The notes under the pieces: model-generated | Databases searched by the model: none | What the model saw: only the letters and a program-made list of their open reading frames with translations | What the model was told of the DNA's origin: nothing | In this document: piece by piece, positions 7,907 through 17,766 of the stretch | Numbering within the stretch: the first letter of the stretch is position 1 | How the letters are laid out: each line of letters begins with the position of its first letter | NCBI RefSeq assembly: GCF_011440375.1 | Contig: NZ_JAAOIR010000005.1 | Span: forward strand, 204,450 to 268,449 | Length of the DNA: 64,000 nt | DNA from: Halorubellus sp. JP-L1 | Lineage (GTDB): Archaea; Halobacteriota; Halobacteria; Halobacteriales; Natrialbaceae | Reading direction: 5' to 3' | Made by a program: the position numbers and the translations under genes

Positions 7907-9250
7907 ATGCCGGACGAGTCGGACGACCGCGACCCCCGCGACGACGACGGCGTGTCCGACGCCAGCGTCGAGGGGCCCGAGGACGCCACGAGCGACGACG
8001 CCGTTCCCGACTCGTCCAGCGACGACGCCGAGACCGGAGACGATGCCGACGTAGCGGACGGCGAAGACGCCGACGCCGAAAACGAGTCCGCTGACGGCGA
8101 CGGCGACGACGTGGACGAGGACTCGAACGACGGTTCGGGTGGGCTGGAGAAGGTCGATGCCGACGACGGTTCGGGTGGGCTGGAGAAGACGGAGTCCGGG
8201 CTCAATCCCGACGTGGAGCCGCGGTCGCGGCGCGTCGACGACCCCGACGCGGACGGGGAGTCCGGGGCGGACGAGCGGTCGACGGTCCCGGACCGCGGCG
8301 TCGAGGCCGGGTTCGAGCGCCCGGAGGACGCTCCGGAGAAGCGTCGCCCCGAGCACCCCGACAAACTGGACGCGAACGGTGGGTCGGACGTTCCCGTCGG
8401 GCACGCGGCCGGTGCGCCGACGCCGGGGGAGGCGACGCCCGCCAGCGCGGGAGCGGGCGCGAACGCCGGCGCCGGTACCGGAACCGGCAGCGGTCGCGGG
8501 TTCGACGAGGACGGGGACCTGTTCGAGGGGCCGCCGGACGACGAGGAGATGCCGCTCGCGGACCACATCGAGGAGATGATGCTCCGGCTCGCCGCGGTCG
8601 TGTTCGCGGGCGCGGTCGCGACCGTCCTCATGTACCTCTACTCGGACTACCTCGTGATGGAGATGTGGAACGACATCCTGCCGGCGGGCACCGACGCGGC
8701 CCGCCCGCACCTCTACGCGCCCCTGGAGTTCATCCTCACGAAGATCAAGGTCGCGAGCCTCGCGGGCGTCCTCATCGCGCTCCCCGTGCTCGTCTACCAG
8801 TCGTACCTGTTCATGCGACCCGGGCTCTACCCGAAGGAGCGCCGGTACTACATCGCGGCGGTCCCGACGAGTCTCGTGCTCGCGATCTTCGGGATGGCGT
8901 TCGCGTACTTCGCGGTCCTCCCCGGCCTGTTCCAGTACTTCGACTACTACACGGAGGGGAACGCGGTCATCGCGTACGGCCTCCAGTCGACGTTCAACCT
9001 CATCGTCGCCCTCATGGGCTTGCAGGCGGTGGTGTTCCAGATCCCGCTGTTCGTGATGCTCGCGATCATGATGGGCGTCACGTCCCGGGAGTGGCTGGAG
9101 GGCCGTCGCCTCCTCTTCTGGGGGGCGTTCGGTGGGATCGCGTTCCTGTTCGCGCCGGACCCGACGGGGATGGCGCCGTTCATCATCGCGGTGTCGATGA
9201 TCGTCCTCTTCGAGGGCACGCTCGCGCTCCTCCGCTGGACGGGGCGGTGA
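7907..9250 (+). CDS. tatC1: TatC (TatCo type) with long acidic N-terminal extension
   Basis: Second TatC of the window, 447 residues. About the first 210 residues are hydrophilic and strongly acidic, including a near-perfect internal duplication (DGSGGLEK twice, encoded by a direct repeat near 8130-8190). The TatC domain follows, opening MPLADHIEEMMLRLAAVVFA with the conserved E of TatC helix 1, then six membrane segments ending about residue 445. The extension should be cytoplasmic. Start chosen at the ATG preceded by a TATA box at proper spacing. No tatA gene is visible nearby. Confidence 0.93.
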   Translation: MPDESDDRDPRDDDGVSDASVEGPEDATSDDAVPDSSSDDAETGDDADVADGEDADAENESADGDGDDVDEDSNDGSGGLEKVDADDGSGGLEKTESGLNPDVEPRSRRVDDPDADGESGADERSTVPDRGVEAGFERPEDAPEKRRPEHPDKLDANGGSDVPVGHAAGAPTPGEATPASAGAGANAGAGTGTGSGRGFDEDGDLFEGPPDDEEMPLADHIEEMMLRLAAVVFAGAVATVLMYLYSDYLVMEMWNDILPAGTDAARPHLYAPLEFILTKIKVASLAGVLIALPVLVYQSYLFMRPGLYPKERRYYIAAVPTSLVLAIFGMAFAYFAVLPGLFQYFDYYTEGNAVIAYGLQSTFNLIVALMGLQAVVFQIPLFVMLAIMMGVTSREWLEGRRLLFWGAFGGIAFLFAPDPTGMAPFIIAVSMIVLFEGTLALLRWTGR

Positions 9251-9282
9251 GCGGCGCTCGAAACCCGCTTCGCTCGACGCCG

Positions 9283-9291
9283 AAAAAATAG
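9283..9291 (-). terminator. Oligo-T stretch downstream of the M14 carboxypeptidase gene
   Basis: Read on the minus strand the sequence is tattttttcg, about 30 bases past the stop codon of the 9320-12160 gene. Such U-runs are the usual archaeal termination signal. It also lies between two convergent genes. Confidence 0.4.
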
Positions 9292-9319
9292 AGGGCGGTC
9301 GGGAGCCCGCGGGTTCGGA

Positions 9320-12160
9320 CTACCGGATCTCGCCCCAGGTTCCGACGAGTTCGTCCTCGACGAACCGGCGCTGCTGGAAGCCGAGGGCGTTACAGATCAT
9401 GGTGTGGCCCATGAACGAGACGGCGTAGTCGGCCATCCCGAACGGGTGGAGTTCCCGCTGGTTCGCGGGCGGGAGCACCGACCCGAGGACGTTGATCTCG
9501 CTGTCGCCGGCGGACAGCGATCCGGCGGCGACGCCGCTCGCGTCGGAGCCGTCCGCGAGCTCGCCCGTCATTCGTCCGGCTACGTCGCCGCCTGCGTCCG
9601 CGAACGCGTCGTCGTCGACGACCGTCGCGGGCTGGTCGGGCGCGTTGGGCACGTACCCGACCTGCGGGCTCTTCCACATCTCGAACTGGAGCGGCCGGAT
9701 GTCGTCGAGGAGGTAGTGGTCGAAGTCCCGATCGGTCAGGTTCGCGATGCCGACGCGGATCGACTGGAGGTCGCCGTCCTCGATGGCCGCGGCGTCGCCG
9801 ACGTCGAGGTCCGCGAGCAGGTTCAGGCCGGTGTCGGTCACCACGAGGTCGCCGCCTGCGTCCACGAACGCCTCGAGTTCGGCGACGTACCGCGGGTCGT
9901 CGCGGCCGACGTCGTGGGAGACGACGACCTTGTCGTAGCGGCGCTTCCCGGAGTTCCCGCGCAGCAGCTTCCCGACGCGGACGTCGTGGACGCGGACGCT
10001 CTCCATCTCGCCGGCTTCGAGTTCCGGGGCGAGGTCCGCGAAGAACTGCATCGGGTTGACGACGTACTCCTCCTGGGAGTACCCGAACGCCGCCTCGGGG
10101 TCCGGGTGTTCCTCGTCGGTCTCGACGGTGACGAACTCGACGTCGACGTCGCCGTCGCCCTCGTACTCGACCGACCAGTCGCCCGCGTCCGGCTGCGGGA
10201 CGTAGAAGCTCCGTTCGTCGGTCTCCGCGAGGTCGATTGTGCGAACGACCTGGCCGCCCGGGTTGCGGAGCGTCACGACGCCGGACTCGCGTCCGCGGTC
10301 GTCGACGGTCGCGGCGAGCGAGTGCGTCCGTTCCTTCGAGTTCACGCCGGCGCGGCCACCGGGGCCGGGCTGGACTGTCCCGTGTCGACGCTGGACGTCG
10401 GTCGCGCGCTCCTGGCCGCGGCCGTTGCCGTTCCCCGGGCGTTCGTCGGTGTGCGAGAGGTCCGCCGAGGATCGGGTCAGTTCGTCGGTGGTCACGTAGG
10501 CGGTGTCCTGGCCGTCGGTCGCGACCGTCGCGTCGGTGCTGGCGGCAGTCATCTCCGCGAACTCGCGCATCGAGAGCCGGTACGCGGTCTCGAGGTGGCG
10601 CTCGATGTACGGCCGCCAGTCCGAGAAGTCCCGCATCGCGAGCTCGGGGGCGACGGTGACGGCGCCGAGGCCGCCGAACTCCTCGGGCTGGCCGGCCCAG
10701 CCGAGCAGTCCGCCCGTGATGTTGTATCCCAGGGAGTCGTAGATCGAGCCGTAGTCGAGGAGTTCGTCCGGGACGTAGTCGTTCGGGTCGCCGAAGACGC
10801 TGTCCTTGCCGGCGCGGATCGTGTCCGCGGCGATCGCCTCCGGGCTCCCCCACTGGTCGGTCATCGCGGCGTCGATGCGTCGGTTGACCTCTTCGAGGTT
10901 GTGCGTACCGTCGTGCTCGTAGGCGGCGTTGGACTCGAGGTTCAACACCATCGTGTCCGCGAACCCCATCATGTGGTAGTCGCAGAGGTACTCGACGTTG
11001 TCGTACCCGCGGAGGTGTCCGACGGTCGCCAGCGCGTCCGGGACGACGTCGTCGTACCCCACGTCGTAGCCGGGACGGACGTCGGGAGCATCCCCGTGAT
11101 CGGCTGGCCAGAACGCGGGGTTCGCCCACCCGATCGTGGGGTACTGGCGGTTCGTGTCGACTCCCGACGCGTTCCCGCGGTAGTGTCCGTAGAACGGCGG
11201 CTCGAAGAAGCTGGCGTACGGGTTCTGGGAGGCGTACTGGGGCTTCCGGACGGTCCAGCCGTCGGGGTTGATGTAGACCCAGACGACGACGATGTCGTCG
11301 AGGAGGTCGGTGAACGCGTCGGCGTCGCCGGTGACTGCGTCCTCGATGATCCGGCTTCCGGCCTCGACGCCGGCGCGCTCGTTCCCGTGGATTCCAGTGA
11401 TGAAGACGGCCTTGTCCTTCTCCTGGAACGACGCCTCGTCCTGGACGTCGTTCGTGAGTTCGGCGACGTAGATGTCGTTCGGGTCGGGGGCTTCGCCCGT
11501 GAACTCGTTGTCCCACCCCGGTCCCTGCCCGATCCGCTCGAGGCGGACCATGTCGGGGTACTCGGTCTCGAGGTGCTCGAGCGCCGCGCCGGTCTCCGTG
11601 TGGGAGATGAAGTCACGAGCGTCCTCGACCGGCGGGAAGACGCCGTCGTCGTAGCCGCCGTCGAGCTTCCAGAACGGGTTCGCGCCCGGGGAGAAGTCGA
11701 CGTGGTCGACGCCGCCGAGGTCGTCGAGCACGTGCTGGACTTCGGCGGCGGTGAGGTGACCGTGTGCAGCCGGCGTCGGCGACTCTCGCGTGACCGCCTT
11801 CGGCGCGCGGTCGTCCTGTTCGACGTCCCAGTCCGGGTCGCCGTACTCGTCGGCGAACGCGGACAGCGCGTCCGCGTCCGCGAACTCCAGGACGAGCGCG
11901 GCCTCGTATTCGTCGGGCGTCGAGTTGACGACGAACTCCGCGAGGTCCGTCATCGAGTCGTCGGTGACGTCGGCGCGTACGGTGCCGGGGAGGGCGAGGG
12001 CGGCGCCGGTCGCGGCGGCGACGCCGAGGAACGTCCGGCGGTCGATTCCGTCCCGTCCCTCGAACGCTGCGTCGTCGAGTTCGGCCGCGTCCGCGTGGTC
12101 GTATCGGTCCTGTTCGTCGTTCGCTGTGTCCGGATCGCCTTCCTGTATGTTTCGTGCCAT
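9320..12160 (-). CDS. Tat-exported M14-family zinc carboxypeptidase, multidomain
   Basis: A 946-residue secreted metallopeptidase. A Tat signal with RRTFLG at residues 41-46 and a hydrophobic core to about 63 follows an unusually long charged n-region. The peptidase domain (about 180-540) shows the zinc site HGNE (H258, E261) and H396 in CDYHMMG, the substrate-binding NR at 337-338 and a candidate catalytic Glu at 506 in VTVAPELAMR. The remaining 400 residues are acidic: a Ser/Gly/Arg-rich linker around 570-620, a beta-rich segment (about 620-690), then an extracellular domain not recognised. It probably degrades peptides or cell-wall-linked substrates outside the cell. Start: ATG at 12160; an earlier in-frame ATG lies in poor upstream sequence. 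Confidence 0.9.
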   Translation of the reverse strand: MARNIQEGDPDTANDEQDRYDHADAAELDDAAFEGRDGIDRRTFLGVAAATGAALALPGTVRADVTDDSMTDLAEFVVNSTPDEYEAALVLEFADADALSAFADEYGDPDWDVEQDDRAPKAVTRESPTPAAHGHLTAAEVQHVLDDLGGVDHVDFSPGANPFWKLDGGYDDGVFPPVEDARDFISHTETGAALEHLETEYPDMVRLERIGQGPGWDNEFTGEAPDPNDIYVAELTNDVQDEASFQEKDKAVFITGIHGNERAGVEAGSRIIEDAVTGDADAFTDLLDDIVVVWVYINPDGWTVRKPQYASQNPYASFFEPPFYGHYRGNASGVDTNRQYPTIGWANPAFWPADHGDAPDVRPGYDVGYDDVVPDALATVGHLRGYDNVEYLCDYHMMGFADTMVLNLESNAAYEHDGTHNLEEVNRRIDAAMTDQWGSPEAIAADTIRAGKDSVFGDPNDYVPDELLDYGSIYDSLGYNITGGLLGWAGQPEEFGGLGAVTVAPELAMRDFSDWRPYIERHLETAYRLSMREFAEMTAASTDATVATDGQDTAYVTTDELTRSSADLSHTDERPGNGNGRGQERATDVQRRHGTVQPGPGGRAGVNSKERTHSLAATVDDRGRESGVVTLRNPGGQVVRTIDLAETDERSFYVPQPDAGDWSVEYEGDGDVDVEFVTVETDEEHPDPEAAFGYSQEEYVVNPMQFFADLAPELEAGEMESVRVHDVRVGKLLRGNSGKRRYDKVVVSHDVGRDDPRYVAELEAFVDAGGDLVVTDTGLNLLADLDVGDAAAIEDGDLQSIRVGIANLTDRDFDHYLLDDIRPLQFEMWKSPQVGYVPNAPDQPATVVDDDAFADAGGDVAGRMTGELADGSDASGVAAGSLSAGDSEINVLGSVLPPANQRELHPFGMADYAVSFMGHTMICNALGFQQRRFVEDELVGTWGEIR

Positions 12161-12167
12161 TTGGGTG

Positions 12168-12186
12168 CGTGGGATTGTATCCCACG
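12168..12186. promoter_or_regulatory. Perfect palindrome just upstream of the carboxypeptidase start codon
   Basis: cgtgggat-tgt-atcccacg: 8-bp arms around a 3-base centre, ending 7 bases before the ATG at 12160 (minus strand). It could be an operator or a 5'-leader hairpin covering the start. The AT-rich stretch at 12200-12216 may hold the promoter, which would put the palindrome inside the transcript. Confidence 0.5.
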
Positions 12187-12405
12187 ACAACTGGTAACAA
12201 ACACACATCTAATAAACACCAATGACCGTTGGTTATCACCTCTACTGTTAGCCACCATCTACCGGCTCACGTCGGACTACGATGGAGTGAATTCGGACCG
12301 ACAAACGACGCCTAACGATAGAACGCCAGACGCTATTGAATCACGCACCATCTCCCTGGCCGGTATCGGACCGGCCGCTCGGCCCGTCCGAACCTGCACC
12401 GCTCG

Positions 12406-13293
12406 CTACTGCGGGTACTCCTGGTCGAAGACGTTCGCGACCACGGGCTCGTCGTCGCCCGCGTCGTCGGCCCCACCGGCGGTGTCGGCCTCGGGACTCA
12501 CGCTCCCGGTACGGTAGCCGTGGAGGTCGAGCGTGACGTGCTCGAACCCGATCTCGGTGAGGCGCTCGCGGACCGCGCGCGCGAAGTCCGCGTCGAGCGC
12601 GACGTCGAGTTCCTCGGGCCCGACCTCGATGCGCGCGAGGCCGTCGTGGTCGCGGACGCGGAACTGCGAGAACCCCCACTCGCGCAGTGCCGCCTCCGCC
12701 TGCTCGACCCTGCTCAGGCGCTCCTCGGTGACCTCGATGCCGGTCGGGATGCGCGAGGAGAGGCACGCCATCGACGGCTTGTCCGCGACCGAGAGGTCGT
12801 ACTCGTCCGCGGCCGCTCGCACGTCCTCCTTCGAGAACCCGTGCTCGAGGAGCGGCGAGAACGCGTCCAGTTCGTCGACCGCCTGCAGGCCGGGGCGGTG
12901 GCCGCCGTCGGCGTCGCTCGCGTTCGTCCCGTCGCAGACCACGTCGATGCCGCGCTCGCTCGCGCGCTCGAACATCCGCCCCAGGCGCATCGTCCGGCAG
13001 TGATAGCAGCGATCGCCGTCGTTCGCCACGAAGTCCGGCGAATCCAGCTCGCTGAACTCGACGACGTCGTGCTCGATCCCGATCTCGTCGGCGACCCGGC
13101 GCGCGTCGGACAGCTCCGCGTCCGGGAGCGTCTCGCTCTTCGCGGTGCACGCGACCGCGTCCCCGCCGAGGGCGTCGTGTGCGACCGCCGCGACGACGCT
13201 CGAGTCCACACCGCCGCTGAACGCCACCAGGACGCCGTCGCGCTCGCCGAGGTCCGCGCGCATCGCGTCCAGCTTCGCCGCCAGGTCAGTCAT
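12406..13293 (-). CDS. larE: LarE-type ATP-dependent sacrificial sulfur transferase (PP-loop enzyme)
   Basis: LarE adenylates a carboxylated nicotinate nucleotide and donates sulfur from its own cysteine in making the nickel-pincer cofactor of lactate racemase. The 295-residue protein has the PP-loop SGGVDSS at 26-32, RCYHC at 95-99 and KPSMACLSSR at 172-181, whose C177 aligns with the sacrificial cysteine position known in this family. The C-terminus has a beta-rich domain and an acidic tail. No larB, larC or racemase gene lies in the window, so the cofactor role is family-based. Start: ATG of MTDLAAKL; three codons upstream is an alternative ATG. It lies downstream of uvrC on the same strand. 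Confidence 0.85.
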   Translation of the reverse strand: MTDLAAKLDAMRADLGERDGVLVAFSGGVDSSVVAAVAHDALGGDAVACTAKSETLPDAELSDARRVADEIGIEHDVVEFSELDSPDFVANDGDRCYHCRTMRLGRMFERASERGIDVVCDGTNASDADGGHRPGLQAVDELDAFSPLLEHGFSKEDVRAAADEYDLSVADKPSMACLSSRIPTGIEVTEERLSRVEQAEAALREWGFSQFRVRDHDGLARIEVGPEELDVALDADFARAVRERLTEIGFEHVTLDLHGYRTGSVSPEADTAGGADDAGDDEPVVANVFDQEYPQ

Positions 13294-13434
13294 GAACACC
13301 ACGTAGCGGCCGCGTGGACAAAAGCGACCTGACTCCGGCGTGCCGCGCGATCACGTCCCACGGTCGCCGAGGCGTGGTCGGTCGCCGGGGGCGGCCGATC
13401 ACCGACGTCGCCGGTGGCCCCGGCCCGCCACCAG

Positions 13435-15198
13435 TCAGAGCCGGTCAGCGATGGCGCGGGCGGTCTTCTCGCCGACGCCGTCGACGCCCTCGAGTTCGTC
13501 GACGGTCGCGGCGCGGACGTTCTCGACGCTCCCGAACCGCCCGAGCAGGCGCTTGCGGGTCGCCGGGCCGACGCCGGGGACGTCGTCGAGTACCGTCGAA
13601 ACGTCGTCGCGCACGCTCTGGTGGTACTGGACCGCGAACCGGTGGGCCTCGTCGCGCACCCGGCGGAGGACCTGGAGCTTCCCGTCGCCGTCCCAGTCGT
13701 ACTCGCCGTCGGGCGCGACGACGGTCTCCTCGCGCTTCGCGAGTGCGACCACCGGCACGTCCCAGCCCGCCGACTCGACTGCCTCCAGCGCGGCGTCCAG
13801 TTGCCCGCGGCCGCCGTCGATCAGGAGGAGGTCCGGGTCCGGGCGGTCGTCGCGGCCCTCGACCGCGCGCTCGGCGCGCCACCCGACGAGTTCCCGCATC
13901 CGCGCGTAGTCGTCGTTCTCGTCCGCGAGCTTCTTCCGCCGGTAGTCGGGCTTGCGCGCACTCCCGTCGACGAACGTCACGTTCGACCCGACCACGGCCT
14001 TCCCCTGCGCGTGACTCACGTCGAACCCCTCGATGCGGGCCGCGTCCTCGAGACCGAGTGCGTGCGCGAGCTCCCGGGTCGCGTCCCGCGACCCCGTCCC
14101 GGTCCGCGCGTTCTTCAGCGCCAGGTCGACGAGCTTCGCCTCCCGGCCCGCGCCCGGCACGCGGACCGCCACGCCCGCCGCGTCAAGCCACGCCGCCACC
14201 TCCTCGTCGCCGTGGGCCTCCGGCAGCAGGACGGCGTCCGGGAGGTCTCGCTCCGCGTAGTACTGGACGAGGAACGCGGACAGCACCGCCGGGACCGGCT
14301 CCTCCTCGACGGTTCCATCGACACCTTCGGCGTCCGACGGTACGTCGATGCGGTGCCGGTCGCGCTCGACGAGCTGGCCGCCCTCGGCGTGCAGGCGGGC
14401 GACGGTCGCGCGGTCGCCGTCGACGGCCACGCCGAGCACGTCGACGTGGCGCTCGTAGTCGTCGCCGGTCGCCGAGACCGCTTCGCCGCCCTCGCCGTGG
14501 AACGACTCGACGACCGCGAGCCGGTCCCGGAGGTTCGCCGCCCGCTCGAACTGCTGGCCCGCCGACGCCGCCGTCATCTCGCTCCGCAGGGGGTCCGCGA
14601 GCACGCCCGTCTCGCCGGCGAAGAACCGCTCGACGGACTCGACGTCGCCGAGGTAGTCGGCTTCGCCGATCTCGCCCGTGCACGGCGCCGTGCAGAGGCC
14701 GACCTCGTAGTCGAGACACGGCCGCTCGCGCCCCGCGAACTTGTGGTCGCTACAGCCGCGGACGCCGAACGTCTCCCGGAGCGCCTTCACGACCGTCTCC
14801 ACGTCGCCCTTGTTCGTGAACGGGCCGAACACGGTCGCGTCCTCCGCCGGGTCGCGCGTCACCTCGATCCGCGGGAACTCGTGGCTCGTCAACTGGACGA
14901 GCGGGTAGGACTTGTCGTCCTTCAGCCGGACGTTGTACCGCGGCTGATGGCGCTTGATGAGGTTCGCCTCCAGCAGGAGCGCCTGCGTCTCCGTGTCCGT
15001 CTCCGCGACCTCCAGGGCGTCCGCGCGCTCGACCATCCGCCGGATGCGCGCCGACCGCGGGTCCGCGTACGACCGCACCCGCGACCGGAGGTCGACGGCC
15101 TTCCCGACGTACAGCACGACGTCGCCCTCGAAGAACTGGTAGACGCCCGGCTCCGCCGGGACGTTCATCGCGCGCTCGCGGACCGCCGTCGAATCCAT
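13435..15198 (-). CDS. uvrC: Excinuclease ABC subunit UvrC
   Basis: Nuclease of bacterial-type nucleotide excision repair, making the two incisions around a lesion bound by UvrAB. The GIY-YIG domain opens at [19 protein letters not shown] (about 16-34). A Cys-bearing stretch (about 148-167), the UVR region (near 200) and the RNase H-like endonuclease domain (around [16 protein letters not shown]) follow. The C-terminal helix-hairpin-helix pair is visible in [20 protein letters not shown]. Length of 587 residues is normal. A GTG three codons upstream (15207) is an alternative start. Haloarchaea carry uvrABC by ancient transfer from bacteria. Confidence 0.95.
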   Translation of the reverse strand: MDSTAVRERAMNVPAEPGVYQFFEGDVVLYVGKAVDLRSRVRSYADPRSARIRRMVERADALEVAETDTETQALLLEANLIKRHQPRYNVRLKDDKSYPLVQLTSHEFPRIEVTRDPAEDATVFGPFTNKGDVETVVKALRETFGVRGCSDHKFAGRERPCLDYEVGLCTAPCTGEIGEADYLGDVESVERFFAGETGVLADPLRSEMTAASAGQQFERAANLRDRLAVVESFHGEGGEAVSATGDDYERHVDVLGVAVDGDRATVARLHAEGGQLVERDRHRIDVPSDAEGVDGTVEEEPVPAVLSAFLVQYYAERDLPDAVLLPEAHGDEEVAAWLDAAGVAVRVPGAGREAKLVDLALKNARTGTGSRDATRELAHALGLEDAARIEGFDVSHAQGKAVVGSNVTFVDGSARKPDYRRKKLADENDDYARMRELVGWRAERAVEGRDDRPDPDLLLIDGGRGQLDAALEAVESAGWDVPVVALAKREETVVAPDGEYDWDGDGKLQVLRRVRDEAHRFAVQYHQSVRDDVSTVLDDVPGVGPATRKRLLGRFGSVENVRAATVDELEGVDGVGEKTARAIADRL

Positions 15199-15224
15199 CG
15201 CGTCCACCTAGCGGACTCGCGGGT

Positions 15225-15809
15225 TTAGGCGTGACGCGTCGAGGACTCACCAAGCGCCTGCCGGAGTTCGCTCGCGTGCGCGGAGGGGTCGCCGGTGACG
15301 ACGAGGCGGACGTCCTCGGCGCCGGCGACGCCGACGGTGACGACCCGTTCGCGCGATTCGGCGTACCGGTAGCCGTGGTAGGCGGCGACGGCGAGGAAGA
15401 GCACGCCGAGGACCGCGATGGCCTCGTCGACGAGCGCGAGCGCGGCGACGAGGTCCGCGAACAGGGACACGATCCCGCCGGTGCCGCCGACCGCGCCCGA
15501 CTGGAGGTTCTCGGGCACCGAGACGAACGACCCGAACTCGACGAGGACGCCGCCGACGACGCTCGCCAGGCCGAGGCCGCCCCAGACGACCGCTCGCGCG
15601 AGCCGGAGCCAGTCGCTGTCGCTGCCAGCGCCGACGCCCTCGACGTTCGGGCGATCGACCTGCCGGAAGTTCGGGCCGGCCGCGTCCTCGTCGAAGAACG
15701 CGAGCACGCGATGGCTCGTCACGTACACGCGGTTCGCGCCCACGTCGACCGTCCGCTCGACGGACTCGCCCTCGTACAACAGCTCGTCCACGCGCTCGCG
15801 CCACGACAT
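15225..15809 (-). CDS. Haloarchaeal membrane protein with PH-like ends
   Basis: A 194-residue protein whose first 55 residues (ESVERTVDVGANRVYVTSHR) resemble the start of bacterial PH-like domains that read 'rv.lT.hRvl'. A central membrane pair (about 68-90 and 117-140) splits it, and a beta-rich C-terminal segment follows. No catalytic motif is seen. It ends 26 bases before uvrC on the same strand, so cotranscription is possible. Function unknown. Confidence 0.65.
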   Translation of the reverse strand: MSWRERVDELLYEGESVERTVDVGANRVYVTSHRVLAFFDEDAAGPNFRQVDRPNVEGVGAGSDSDWLRLARAVVWGGLGLASVVGGVLVEFGSFVSVPENLQSGAVGGTGGIVSLFADLVAALALVDEAIAVLGVLFLAVAAYHGYRYAESRERVVTVGVAGAEDVRLVVTGDPSAHASELRQALGESSTRHA

Positions 15810-15940
15810 TCACCGCCACGGTACCGCGGCACGCCCGAAAGTCCTTCGGGCCCGCGGAGTCCTCCGAACCCGCGGTCGCGGGAGGAGGCGGCGGGACCAG
15901 GGGGCAAACGGTAAGCCTGTCGGGGTCCCCACGAATTGAC

Positions 15941-17188
15941 GTGTACGACGGATGCTCTCGCCGCGACGCGCTCGCCGCCGCCGGCGCGCTCGGGACCGCC
16001 GGTCTCGCGGGCTGCCTCGGCCGCCTCGGCCTCGGCGGCAGCGCTGCGACGGTCACGTCCGAGACGGCGACGACGCAGTTCCGCGGCGGCCTCGAGAGAC
16101 GCGGCGTCCACCCGGACGCGACCGTCCCGACCGCGGTCGAGCGCGAGTGGACGCTCCGGGACGTGAACACGGGCGACCACACGGCCGCGAAGGCGAGCCC
16201 GGTCGCGCTCGCCGGCGGCGACGTCCTCGTCCCCGGGGACAGCGGGTCGCTCTGGCGCGTCGACGCCGACTCCGGCGACGGCGTCTGGGAGGCGAGCGTC
16301 ACCGGTTCGTCCCGCGGCGTCCACGGCACGCCCGCGGTCGTCGACGGCGTCGCGTACGTCGGCGGGTACGACGGCGTGCTCACCGCGGTCGACGTCGAAT
16401 CCGGCGACCGCGTCTGGCGCAGCGGCCTCGGGGACGCCATCGGGTCCAGTCCCGCGTACCACGACGGCGTCGTCTACATTGCGGTCGAGTACCACGACCC
16501 GAGCGGCGCGATGTTCGGCGTCGACGCCGAATCCGGCGACGTCGTCTGGGAGGACCAGCGCGTCACCGACCACCCGCACTCGACGTGCGCGATCGACCGC
16601 GACGCCGGCTACCTCGTCGTCGGCGCGAACGACGGCGATCTGTACGCGTGGACGTATCCCGACCTCGAGTTCGCGTGGACGTTCTCGACCGACGGCGCGA
16701 TCAAGGGGCCGGTGGCGACGTACGACGGCGCGGCGTTCTTCGGGTCGTGGGACCACTCGATCTACCGCGTCGACCTCGCCGAAGGCACCGAGTCGTGGTC
16801 GACGCGAACGAACGGCCTCGTGATGTCCGGGCCGGCCGTCGACCCCGCGGCGGACGTCGTCTACGTCGGGAGCAAGGACGGCCGCCTGTACGCGCTCTCG
16901 ACGGACTCGGGGAAGGCGACGTGGGAGTACGACGCCGGGAGCGCCATCATCGGCTGTCCGGTCGTCACTGACGAGCACGTCCTCGTCGGCTCCTACGACC
17001 GGACGCTGCACGCCGTCGCGGAGGACGCCGGCGACCGCGCGTGGACCGCGCGCGGCGTCGGGCGCGTCACGAGCACGCCGCTCGTCCACGACGGCGCGGT
17101 CTACTTCGCCGACCGCGCGTCGGAGACGTATCTCGACGACGGCAGCGGCGAAACCGGCGCGCTCTACAAGCTCGCGAGCGGGGACTGA
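15941..17188 (+). CDS. PQQ-repeat beta-propeller lipoprotein
   Basis: A 415-residue extracytoplasmic protein. The N-terminus has SRRDALAAAG (Tat signal) and the lipobox LAGC at residues 22-25, so it is probably exported folded and lipid-anchored at C25. The rest is a series of propeller blades of the PQQ/YWTD-like type, with recurring motifs such as VYVGGYDGVLTAVDVESGDR and DVVYVGSKDGRLYALS. Such proteins act as scaffolds or assembly factors, and a quinoprotein enzyme activity cannot be claimed. The start is a GTG at 15941, the only codon that gives a full signal peptide. No operon partner is evident. Confidence 0.85.
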   Translation: MYDGCSRRDALAAAGALGTAGLAGCLGRLGLGGSAATVTSETATTQFRGGLERRGVHPDATVPTAVEREWTLRDVNTGDHTAAKASPVALAGGDVLVPGDSGSLWRVDADSGDGVWEASVTGSSRGVHGTPAVVDGVAYVGGYDGVLTAVDVESGDRVWRSGLGDAIGSSPAYHDGVVYIAVEYHDPSGAMFGVDAESGDVVWEDQRVTDHPHSTCAIDRDAGYLVVGANDGDLYAWTYPDLEFAWTFSTDGAIKGPVATYDGAAFFGSWDHSIYRVDLAEGTESWSTRTNGLVMSGPAVDPAADVVYVGSKDGRLYALSTDSGKATWEYDAGSAIIGCPVVTDEHVLVGSYDRTLHAVAEDAGDRAWTARGVGRVTSTPLVHDGAVYFADRASETYLDDGSGETGALYKLASGD

Positions 17189-17316
17189 AGGCGACGCCGG
17201 CGGCGGTCGCCGCCGGCGAGCGACCCGCACGGCTGCTGCCGACACCGCCGGCGCGGAGGCGCACGGCGCCGTCGCGTTCCCGAGGATACAAGCCCGCGCT
17301 GGCAGAACGAGGACGT

Positions 17317-17664
17317 ATGAACGACGACGACGCGACCGGCGACGAAGCGGCCGACGACGGCGCGGCCGACGACGAAGCGGCCGGCGACGACGAGAGAGTC
17401 AGTGAAGACGGCGTTCGCTGCTGGCTCGTGGAGCGCGAGTACACCGACAAGGGCCTCGTGACGCTCGTGTACGCCGAACCCGGCGGCGAGCGCGCCGCCG
17501 TCATGCAGCGCTCCTCGAACATGCTCGCGCGCACCGACGTCACCGCCGCGCGCGACGTCGACCCAGACGAACTCGCGGCCGTCGAGGACGACGCGACCCG
17601 CGACCGCTACGCGACCGAGGTCGAACGCACGAGCGAGAGCCACGCGCCCGACGACGCGCTCTGA
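17317..17664 (+). CDS. Small conserved haloarchaeal protein with acidic N-terminal tail
   Basis: A 115-residue protein. Residues 1-30 are an acidic, repetitive Asp/Ala tail; the folded part (about 33-95) includes CWLVEREYTDKGLVTLVYA and ends in a charged helix. It resembles a small beta-alpha domain conserved in haloarchaea, with no known activity. The ATG at 17317 is preferred over the open frame extending upstream, which is out of character in composition. Confidence 0.65.
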   Translation: MNDDDATGDEAADDGAADDEAAGDDERVSEDGVRCWLVEREYTDKGLVTLVYAEPGGERAAVMQRSSNMLARTDVTAARDVDPDELAAVEDDATRDRYATEVERTSESHAPDDAL

Positions 17665-17766
17665 GGCGACCGATTCGACTCGGTCTCCGCTCGTCGTTCA
17701 CGCGCCGCGTCGAATCGTCGCTTTCTGGTCGGAACAGGCTTGCCGTACCGTGTCGAATGCTACCAC

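Noticed and set aside
9404..12517. A 1037-residue plus-strand open frame
   Set aside because: Antisense of the M14 carboxypeptidase, whose zinc and signal motifs are unmistakable.
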